Part shown: positions 55,425-64,000 of the stretch, one piece after another
Numbering within the stretch: position 1 is the stretch's first letter
How the letters are laid out: each line of letters begins with the position of its first letter
Origin: Sepiola atlantica
Lineage: Eukaryota > Mollusca > Cephalopoda > Sepiida > Sepiolidae
NCBI GenBank assembly: GCA_963556195.1
Contig: OY744531.1
Location: 54,281,200 to 54,345,199, forward strand
Length of the DNA stretch: 64,000 nt
Direction of reading: 5' to 3'
Notes under the pieces: model-generated
Databases searched by the model: none
The model's input: the letters and a program-made list of their open reading frames with translations, nothing else
Told to the model about the DNA's origin: nothing
Program-made: the position numbers and the translations under genes

Positions 55425-56689
55425 TATCTATAAGTTCAATAAACCAAACTTCCCTCGGAAAAAATTAATCAATTGTAGACTGTTTACTCAAGAAATTTTC
55501 ACATATAAAAAAAATCATCCAAATCTGTTAAACATTTTAAAATATTATAAACCTTAAGCATAAAATTCTTTTACCAATATAAATGGTACTGGCTTCCTCA
55601 CCAAGGATGCACCTGATGTTTTTCCCCATTCGTTTTGCAAAACTCAATCATGTTCTGCAAAGCCAAAAACAAAAACAATAATTTTTTCCTACAAAACAAC
55701 CAAACACCATGAATAAATACTTAAACATATAACGAACTTGAAGCATTAAATATTTTACCAAAATGACTGGATTCGGCATTAAGTAACACAAAAAGCGTTT
55801 ATATGCAATTAAACAACCAAACCAAACACCAAAAATGATAAATGAACATTAAAAACTAACGTTTCGGCATTAAATGACCCATAAGCGGTTGATATGCCAT
55901 AAAACAAAACAAACTAAGCCAAATCATTCTACTAATTTCATACATAACATACAAGATTCCTACATCAATTAATAACCCCTCCCTGATATTCCTTCAAAAT
56001 CACAAAATATCGGATTACATATACTTATTTATTGTCCGTCATTACTTATAACTATTAAACATACACTTAAGCTCATTCCAGAATTTCCGGTTTACATTAA
56101 CAAACTGAATACATTCTTTCATACATTGATTAAAATGACGTCACATACTTATCGATCTCTGCCAGAAAATTAATTTCAGTTGCGAATCTTCGATTGTAAC
56201 ATGTATGCTTCCTTTCTATCATTTATACTTTTATGCCTTAAACACTTCAGCAATTTCATCCATAACACTTTTAAGATTAATTTAAAACAACCTACAGCAT
56301 AAACCGAACAGAGGTCCACACTTAAAAAACATCCAATTGCTCGTAGAAATCTTATAGAGCACTGTAACAGCTTCTTTCCACTACGCTGGCCAGTAAGAAA
56401 AAACGTAAAAACAGATAAATTGTTTCACTTTTGACCTTCTCTATTTATCAAACATTATTCAAACTATCGCAAAACCTTAGAATATATTATTATTGTTTTT
56501 GTTTCATATGATTTTTTTCCTTTATACTTCTCAAAAAAGTTCATACTTCGAGTGTTTTTTATTTTTATTATTTTATCTTTTTTTCTTTTCATTTTAATTT
56601 TTACCTATAACCATCCGCTCTCTTTATCTATCTATATATATATATATATATTTATTTATTTATTTATTATAATTAAAAAAAAAATCTCT
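55425..56689. other. AT-rich, no gene seen
   Basis: Several AAACAACCAAACACC/AAAACAAACCAAACC-like repeats at 55690-55920, loosely periodic. (TA)n/(TTTA)n at 56630-56670. Confidence 0.5.
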
Positions 56690-57170
56690 TCTCATAGGGA
56701 AGAATAAATCCTTCCAGACTGCGACAATTTTTACTATTATGGCACTTCAAGTGATTAGGGACTCCCCCCCCCCAAAAGACTCTCTCTCTCTCTCTCTCTC
56801 TCTCTTTGTTTTTTTATTTACTTACTACAATAAACAAAAAGGTTATTTTTAAAACGGTTTATTTTTACTTATTCAATTTTAGGTTTCTAAATATACTTAA
56901 CTTTAAAGTGTAGTATCTGTTACTTAATCTCTTCTCGGTCAGTGTAGTACTAAACTTATTCCTTTCTCTCCTCTGTCAGTGAAGAAGAAATCCTTCTAGA
57001 CTACAGCAATTTTTTTTTTTTTCCTCAGGAGATGGATTTTCAACACATTATAATAAACCACTATTGCTTTTTATGGTTGGTAAATTCATTCTACAACCAA
57101 AAAAGGTACTCTGGATTGGGATAAAAATTGTATCCGTCTAGAAGGATTTTTCCTTCACTGAACTTGGAAA
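56690..57170. repeat. Family A pieces in both orientations
   Basis: CTTCCAGACTGCGACAATTT (56711) and a plus copy at 56905-57020 (TTTAAAGTGTAGTATCTGTT, TCTCGGTCAGTG, AATCCTTCTAGACTACAGCA). An inverted piece at 57105-57170 has ATCCGTCTAGAAGGATTTTT and CCTTCACTG. A (CT)n tract lies at 56780-56806. Confidence 0.5.
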
Positions 57171-57419
57171 CATTCATGCATATTTTTGGATCACATTTAC
57201 TTATTTGTTTTTTTTTGGGGGGGGGGGGGACTGGTTTTTATTTTTACAAATAACCCAATACTTACAATCATGAGGAGGGGAGGGGGGGGGGGTCAGTCAC
57301 ACAAAACGTAGAAAAATCTATTTTGTTTGATTCAAAACATTGATAAATCCTATTTCACTCATCTAAATTACTTACAGGGTTCTTTTCACCTTTTTTTTGC
57401 GAATTAATACTCTAATACT

Positions 57420-57805
57420 TATATATCTTTCCTGCTAAACGCCGGGACACAAGTCCTGCTATATTATATAATACGTCATTTGCCTCTTTATGCTACTTAT
57501 GCAGTTTACAGACCGGGCTTAGTTGTCTCCACATGAGGGCACTCCGGATTTAGACTAAAGTAATAATTGCCACAGTCTAGAAAGATTACTCTCAATGACA
57601 AAATTGCAACAACTAACCCTGGAAAGAGTGTTATTACTCCACGTATTGCATAAATTGTTTCATCTGCTGTTTTACATTGACATTGTGGGGTCTGTGTTCG
57701 CGCTGGTCAATCATAAGCATTAAATAATTCAAGAGTTCAAGATTCTGAAAGGAATTTCTTGAGTTATTGGACTTTCCCGGGCAGCGTTGGTGACGGCTCA
57801 GCTAG
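57420..57805 (+). mobile_element. Helitron-like relic with degenerate tail-to-head junction
   Basis: AACGCCGGGACACAAGTCCT, GCTATATTATATAATACGTC at 57437-57476 resembles a 3' end run into a TATTATATAA 5' start. GGGTCTGTGTTCGCGCTGG (57687) echoes the units at 18349-21054. CCCGGGCAGCGTTGGTGACG, GCTCAGCTAG|T ends it at about 57803. Confidence 0.5.
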
Positions 57806-57949
57806 TTTTTTATAGAATTACTCCCGTTTTTTTCCCTACGTATTTTGGGCCATTAAAAACGAATATGTTAATTAAATCCATCGCAGATTATTAGTTTGCA
57901 AGATATTTACATTTTAAGTAAGGGTTAGGATTGGAGGCAGTCGTGATTC

Positions 57950-58080
57950 TATAAAATTACCTATTTTTGTTCCCATCCGGAGTGCACACCTTTTGGGGGA
58001 GCTGGGTTTTCCCCACATTAAAAACTAACTTTGCCCTAGTCGTGTATGTAAATAGGGGCAAATGTTTGGGAAAAGGGTGG
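57950..58080 (+). repeat. Family A 3' half
   Basis: CCATCCGGAGTGCACACCTT, GGGGGAGCTGGGTTTTCCCC, ACATTAAAAACTAACTTTG and GTAAATAGGGGCAA follow the body of the 39263-39612 copy. Confidence 0.65.
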
Positions 58081-58824
58081 GGGGGGGTTAACATCTATTT
58101 AAAATAAACATTATGGTGGAATTCTCTTTATTTTTTGTACTAGTTTACCCTCTACACCCCACTTTGTCAACAAAAAAAATAAAAATGGGATTCTATTATT
58201 TTTCGTACAATTACACATCAACACTATGAAAATACCTGGAAATTCTTTTTAAGTATTTCAGACATTGCAGTGGGAGTTCACTTTATTATATAAATATAAT
58301 GTTAAATGATCACCGACTTCCTGATCACATCTCATTGGATCGAACGAGTAACTATTGGGTGCCATTTTGGAAATAATACTTTCATACACAATAACAAGTC
58401 TGCATAACATAAACATTAGAATCGTATTTACATAATTTAGTGGGGATTAAGTCCAAAAGCACCAAAACATTAAAATTAGTTTGTTTTGGGGTTTGTTTTT
58501 TTTTGCTTTTTCAGGGATTTGTTTTATCAATTTTTGATTATTTCAATTATCTTTTTGTGGCTAATTCATATTTTAATCATGTAAATTATTTAAAGTGAAG
58601 TGGATTTTTGGCATTACTCCTAAACAACTTATTTTCACTAAAACCATATTTTAATAATAATAATAAAATCAGAGGTGATCTCTTCAACATCTGATAAGAC
58701 ATAACTTTTCACAAAAAAACTTTGCATCAAATTTAATTCTTTGTAATCAGGACTGCTTACCTCCTGAATTCCCCCCCCCCACTTATGACTATAAACACTC
58801 TGAGCGACATCCATATATATATGT
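58081..58824. other. AT-rich, no gene seen
   Basis: No coding signal or repeat recognised. Confidence 0.5.
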
Positions 58825-60440
58825 CTGCGATGTTGCCAAACTCATCAAAAACCTTGATGTCAGCAAAGCAACTTGTCCTGACAACATTCAAATCATAGTG
58901 TTTAATAAGCTGCAACCGGAACTAACTCCTATCCTTACAAAGCTGTTCAATCAGTGCTTAAAGGGAGAAATGCTTCTCATAACCATAGAAAACTAGTTAG
59001 TTTGCTTAATATTTAAAAATACTGCATCTCAGTACAGACCACTCAGTCTCCTGTGCATCATGAGTAAGTTTAAATCTGTGAGAAATCAAGAAGTTGTCAA
59101 CCAACTCAGCAAAAAAAATCTACTCAGTGATAAGCAATATGGAGTTCATCCTGCAAGATCAACACAGGATCAGTGAATCTATGGATGGGGATTCGTTTCT
59201 AGAGCAGTAGCTCTTGATATATCAAAAGCCGTTAATAGGGTTTGGTCGTAAGACAAAAAAAAATATTTCCTGAATTTTGATTAATTTTTAAGGGGGGGGG
59301 GGGGGCAAATGTCCATAGTCTGACTGTTCGACAGATCTCGTTTGTTACTATATAGCATGACGTCATTTTCCAGTTAACAGGCCTTAGTTTACTATTACGA
59401 TGGCCGTGGTTTGGCACAAAGGTCTTTTCTCACAAGCTTTGTAGCTATGGAATACATATAAGTGTCTTCACAACCACCAAATCCTTTCTTTCTGATAGGT
59501 TTATAAAAGTAATCGTTGATGGGCAGAACTCTGAAGCACCATCTATTCTGGACCCAACCCTCTTTCTGGTATTCATCAATGATCTCTCAAATCACATTCT
59601 AAGATTATTCGTTGACATCTATGCAGATGAACCCCTCATCTATGGCAACACCTCAAAGAGCATTAATAATCAAGAGCTTTCTGATTCTCTCTCTTCCTAC
59701 CTGGAGCACATTGGAAATAGCTAGTTAATTTTAATACATTTAAAACAAAGCTTCTCTCCTTTCGCTATCAACGCTCAGATCCTCACTTTGCCCCAGTTGA
59801 AATGAATTGCTCTCGTCTTGAAGAGGCCCCCTGTTTTGATAAGCTTCTCGGACTGACTTTCACTCCACTTCAAATGAAAGAGTTACATCAGATCTGTTGC
59901 TCATGTCACTGAAAAATGGTTGGATCATTCTTCTAGCACTCCAGAAAGCATCTCATCTCTGACATGATTCTCTACCTATATAAGAGTCAGATACCGCCTA
60001 AGATGGGGAGGTACTGTTGCCACATCTGGGGAGGTGCTGCTCAGAGCACTCTCTCCTGCCTTGCCAGAGTACAAAATCAACTTTCAAATTTAGTGAGGGA
60101 TGTCCTCTGTTTTTCCCTTCATCTTCTTTCTCACAGAAGAAACGTTGCTAGTCTTTCTCTACTCTATCGTCATTTTCATGGTAGGTCCTTGACTGAGCTC
60201 CAATCTCTTGTTTCCCCTTGTAAAACATTCACAGCAAAAACTTGTCTAGCTAAATTAATTTTCTTTTCTTTTTACCTGAAGCTAAACGGAACTTCCATTA
60301 GCAGAGTTTCTTTCCAAGAACTAGTCACCTGTGGAACACAATACCATGGGGCTGCTTCCTAGCTGACTACAATATGGTTGTATTCAAGTCCAATGTTAGC
60401 AAATTCTTGTTGAGCCATCCTCTTTAATAATCAAATTCTG
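58825..60440 (+). pseudogene. Decayed CR1/jockey-like LINE, RT region
   Basis: The longest LINE relic on the plus strand. It has DVAKLIKNLDVSKATCPDNI, QYRPLSLLCIMSKF, LLSDKQYGVHPARSTQDQ, PTLFLVFINDLSNHI, YADEPLIYG (active site normally YADD, here changed to YADE), RYCCHIWGGAAQ/GGTVATSGEVLLRA and LSHRRNVASLSLLYRHFHGR. Frames shift and stop often, and 59225-59480 is an insertion or a diverged part with a G run. Order and spacing match one full RT domain to the C-terminus. Confidence 0.85.
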
Positions 60441-61096
60441 ACCAGTTTCAACCATCGTCTCCCATCCTCGATGTGTTTGTCTCACCGTCCACCTGACAAA
60501 TCTATTAACACTTATCCTCGAGTGGCCTTTGGGTCTTAATAAGTGGTCACTCATTAGTACAAAAAAAAATGTTCAAACACTAATGTATAGCAAGTTTCAT
60601 TGTACACATAAAACAAAAAGTCGCCATCTTTATAAACAAAGCAAAAGGCTAGTTAAGGAAGAATGATAACTCAATTTCATAATTTTCTAGTTAAAGGACA
60701 GGAAAACATTTTTGTCAACATTATTTTACCATTTATTTGTTTGAAAATTTTTCAACAAAAACAAAAATGGTAAAATAATGTTTTTGTGCTTTTGTATTAT
60801 CTTTGTTTTTGTTTTAAAGGTTATCTGCCTTAAACTAAAAAATCAACTTTAGTTATTTTCCCTTAGTCTTGTACGATTCGATGAAACTTGCTATAACTTT
60901 GTGTTTTTAATTTGTTTATTATTTTATTGCTAAAACATGGTTTAATTAAAAATAAATTGTTAGCGAGTAATGCCGAAACCCATTTTAATCTAAATAATTT
61001 AGGTGACTGAAATAGGAATTACCTCATTCTGTTTGTTTTTTCCTTGATTTAGCGGTACTTCTGACCAACTGAAAAGTTTTCATAAATATTTGATAT

Positions 61097-61133
<37 letters not shown>

Positions 61134-61497
61134 CAAATACTGACCCAAAAGATCATGGGTGGTTTAGTAGTGTATAAAAAACTTGGTAGAGGGGAAATTT
61201 CATCAGTGTTGAGGTCAGCCTCTGTTCAGAAAAAAATGTTTCATTTGATTCTAGGGTGACCTTATCCAGTCAGATAAAGATAACACTTAACCACTCATTC
61301 ATTGTACTAAAAGAATTAGGGTCACAGTCCCTGAATGCATAAAAAGGCCCTTGAAAATCAGGAAAAGACTGGGCAATTGACATTGCTGCCCACACCTGTA
61401 CATACACGTGGGTGGGTGCCACATATTACTCTGGAGTAGTGAGATTAATGAATAATAAGTACTTTTACTGTTTTTTTTAGTTTGTTTTTTCGAATAG
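60441..61497. other. AT-rich, no gene; (TA)n at 61103-61132
   Basis: A TTTTTGTTTTTGTT-rich stretch at 60715-60815 includes an inverted repeat (CATTATTTTACCATTT near 60718, AAATGGTAAAATAATG near 60765). Otherwise nothing recognised. Confidence 0.5.
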
Positions 61498-61735
61498 TTA
61501 AGAGTTTCTATTTACTTGCCTCTCCACGAGGACAGAGTTAGACACAAGGTTGGTTTTTAATGTGAAGAAAATTCAGCTCTTCAAAAAGAGGCACTCTGGG
61601 TTTGGACAAAAAAAAAAATTTTCAACATTTCCTCGGTCCTGAAGGATTTCTCTCACTAGTCGAGGACAGAACAGATGAAGTATAGTATCAGAACAGATAC
61701 TATGCTTTGATCTTAGCCAAAAGGCCAAGCTTCTT
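61498..61735 (-). repeat. U2-headed short repeat (family A), most complete copy
   Basis: Read on the minus strand from 61735: AAGCTTGGCCTTTTGGCTAA, GATCAAAGCATAGTATCTGT is U2-like (nucleotides of about 6-45). It continues into TTCTGATACTATACTTCATC, CTGTCCTCGACTAGTGAGAG, AAATCCTTCAGGACCGAGG, a poly-T tract, CAAACCCAGAGTGCC, TTGAAGAGCTGAATTTTC, ACATTAAAAACCAACCTTGTG and the AGGCAAGTAAATAG end. It is about 238 bases long and unbroken. SINE-like size and a small-RNA head argue for LINE-driven copying. Confidence 0.75.
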
Positions 61736-61994
61736 TATTAGTTATCTTATTTGTTTGTTTATTTTATTGTATTATGCATCTTTTGGAATTTCTTGTTTTT
61801 AATCTTTTTTTTTCTTTTATTGTTAGTCACCCTAAACCAGACATATTGCCACTGAGACGTAAGGGGTTAGGGGCCAGATTTTTTAAGTGGCGAGTTGTGC
61901 AGCAACATGTTTGTTCACATTACATTTAAATTTCTACAAGTTGGTGCAGTCGGGGAATTCAAAAGCGGGGGTGGGGGTGGGGAATTCAAAAGGT
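61736..61994. other. AT-rich, no gene seen
   Basis: T-rich sequence followed by a G-rich GGGGGTGGGGGTGGGG tract at about 61967. No coding signal. Confidence 0.5.
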
Positions 61995-62170
61995 AGTAGG
62001 TCCGAGGGAAGAAGCTATTGCAGTAGAAAGTTTTCCGGCATCTGGAGACCTCTACAGTTACGGGGTGAAATTTTTCTGCTAGTCTGGTTTGTCGAGGGTA
62101 TTTACATTGGGGTGGGGCAAGTGCAATAAGTTAATTCCGTAGAAGTAGTTGTAAAACAAGCACAGGGATG
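61995..62170 (-). pseudogene. CR1/jockey-like LINE fragment, RT C-terminus
   Basis: The minus strand reads like the 24069 and 28640 copies: SLCLFYNYFYGINLLHLPHP-type frames with CAAACCAGACTAGCAGAAAA and GTAGAGGTCTCCAGATGCCG blocks. Short and broken. Confidence 0.6.
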
Positions 62171-63434
62171 CAGCAAATCTATAATCCCATGTCAGGTTTT
62201 AGAAAATATAAATAATATACTGATAAAATTGTCCTAAATATTTCCTCAGATAAACCAAAAGATGTCTCTGTAGATTCATTTTTACGATTATTTCTGAATT
62301 CATCTAATTTATTCTTAAAATGTTTATGATTTAATAAACTCTTTTGAAACAAATATTTGAATACAACTCATGTTTTTCCCAACAAGAATTCTAAGATGTT
62401 GGTCTGAACATTATTGTTTTGCTCCTAAAAACGAATTATTCTGTAACAAAAATTATACTATGACTATTTATTTGTTATGCCTCTTTCAGCATCTCAATCA
62501 AAAATCTTGTGTCAACTTTAAAAAAAAAAAATTAGAAATCTCATTTTTAGATCAAATTCTCTTAGATATTTCATCCTGGGATGTGAGGCTTCCGTTTTTC
62601 AGTAGAATTCCACTTTTTTTTTTTTTAATCTAGAAAAAGTCGATTTCCACTTAATCGATGAAGCCTCTCATGGATGTGAGCTTTCTGTTTTTTGATCGAA
62701 ATCCACTTTTTTTTTCTTAAATGAGAAAAGGCTGATTTCTGCCAAATTGCTAGAGCTTTACACCCTTATTTTTTTTGTTACTATTTGGCTGGATTTTATT
62801 TATTTTTCTTCCTGTTTTTTCTTGCTTTCCTTTTCCACTCTTATGATAGTTTTCTCTGGAAACTGAAAATTTAAATTTTCACACAAAGGCTAAGACTTCA
62901 AACGATTGATGACGACGGTAGGGGAATTAGATGACTTGTTTCATCAAAGAATGACTTCCTGTCTCCTTCTCCTCACATGTGCACTTAGTGTCTTTCTTTT
63001 AATTTTGACTTTCTTAGTTGAAACTAGGAGTTGTTTAGGAAGTTGTTGTTTTGTGCTGCCCTCTCCAGACATACACACACATGCCCCCCAGGTTGGGAAA
63101 TTCATCTCGAGTGCAGCTTTTTTTGTCAGTCACTACTCACTGTTCATCAGACCCTAAAAATGTTGAAGATTCATTTGTTGGTGACTTTATAGATTCACTA
63201 CAATGAGGTGCTTTTTTTATGGTTAGAAATCATCCTCAGGGCACGCAAAAAAAAAAGTATGAAACCACAAAAGAAACACCCAATTTCCAGAGTAAAATTT
63301 TTTTTTTTTTAATGGAAATCGCTCCAGACACGACATGAAGCCACTTAATGTAAGGAGTTAACAAGAACAAAAGATAATTATCGCAAAGACAGAGGATGCC
63401 TATTGACATTAGTCTTGACAATGTAAGAGGAAAA
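62171..63434. other. No supported gene
   Basis: Repeated GATTTC.GCC/GATTTCCAC and poly-T blocks at 62590-62760 suggest a diverged duplication. A short frame at 62906-63157 encodes one hydrophobic stretch, but nothing supports it as a gene. Confidence 0.4.
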
Positions 63435-63790
63435 CAGTCAGCAGGAAGAGAAGCCTGCAGTTCTTGAAAAGAAGCTACTGGAATAGGAAGTTGTATTACA
63501 ATGAGATATCAAAACAGTGAAGTGAGGGAGACCACTAGACCAATGAGTCAAATGAGCTGGAACAAAAGAAGCAGGGAATAGATCAGACAGTTCTGAAGAA
63601 TACATACCATAATAGTATTTATAGAAAACACTTAAACTAGCAACATTAGATCTGTGTGAGAGAGGGTGCAGAGAAAAAGAAAAGGTGTGTGTGTGTGGGG
63701 GGGGGGGGGCAATCAAATTACCTATACGTTTCTGCACCTTATCAAGAAACCTCAAATGTGACAAAGATTCACCTGCCCAAATATGACAAC
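63435..63790 (-). pseudogene. CR1/jockey-like LINE fragment, RT C-terminus
   Basis: The minus frame reads LDKVQKRIGNLIA, then LHPLSHRSNVASLSVFYKYY, GMYSSELSDLFP and FFSRTAGF. A CCCCCC/CACACA tract (63684-63710) is inserted where the family usually has a short variable loop. Frames break before the end. Confidence 0.75.
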
Positions 63791-64000
63791 ATTAGTTTTT
63801 TTTTCTTTTGTTTTCATGGTGTTATGACTAAAAAAGTATCTTGAAATGCACCAAGATTCGATGACTATTGGAGAATCTGTTCCAAAGATTGGCCTATTTC
63901 AAAGAATAATAAGACGCCTTCTTCTCTGAGGTGGGTTGTAGGGAAGTACCCAATACTGAAATGTAATTGTGTTTTTTTGACAGCAGGGTTACACTCATTA
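63791..64000. other. No gene seen
   Basis: Nothing recognised to the window edge. Confidence 0.5.

Noticed and set aside
62906..63157. Hydrophobic 83-codon frame as a further exon of the claudin-like gene
   Set aside because: One hydrophobic segment but no convincing acceptor/donor pair in the right phase and no family motif.

Overview
The window is repeat-dominated DNA from a metazoan, not a microbe. I see no operons or ribosome binding sites. Non-LTR and LTR retrotransposons, Helitron-like rolling-circle ends, a Tc1-type transposase relic, snRNA-, tRNA- and 5S-derived short repeats, many (TA)n and (TC)n microsatellites and an 11 kb satellite fill almost all of it. The 5S-like sequence and the element mix fit a lophotrochozoan such as a mollusc (a cephalopod would fit), but that placement is an inference.

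Layout. 1-3591: 5' half of an L1/Tx1-like LINE on the minus strand (ORF2 start at 1516, full ORF1 1526-3346). 3592-7643: minus-strand LTR retrotransposon with an intact pol frame and a broken gag. 7644-13800: AT-rich DNA with microsatellites and a 169 bp near-perfect palindrome (10565-10733). 13825-14640: decayed Tc1-like transposase. 14845-16190: two copies of a dispersed repeat (family B). 16660-18150: long (TA)n tracts. 18349-21430: five head-to-tail rolling-circle units joined CTAG|TC. 22930-24056: two tandem repeats. 25148-25410: 5S rRNA-like sequence and a nonamer array. 24069-30425: CR1/jockey-like LINE pieces and a tRNA-like repeat. 30954-33261: an inverted relic of the rolling-circle family and fold-back DNA. 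33262-36523: a complete, apparently young, non-autonomous LTR element with a 4 bp target duplication, nested between inverted repeats. 37752-38025: the only host-gene candidate, a claudin/PMP22-like first exon. 38317-42415: a cluster of U2 snRNA-headed short repeats, family B copies and a G-rich minisatellite. 42583-53562: satellite of about 179 bp and 158 bp monomers in higher-order arrangement. 53567-54795: a 30 bp minisatellite, followed by a Helitron-type 3' end at 55094. 55095-64000: LINE fragments, more U2-headed repeats and AT-rich DNA.

How the parts relate. The mobile elements explain most of the sequence. The non-autonomous elements (rolling-circle units, short repeats, the gag/pol-less LTR element) would depend on enzymes encoded elsewhere. 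If the claudin-like gene continues rightward, its first intron would contain the satellite and minisatellite arrays. The observations I rank highest are the rolling-circle concatemer with a tRNA-like segment in each unit, and the U2 snRNA-derived SINE-like family.
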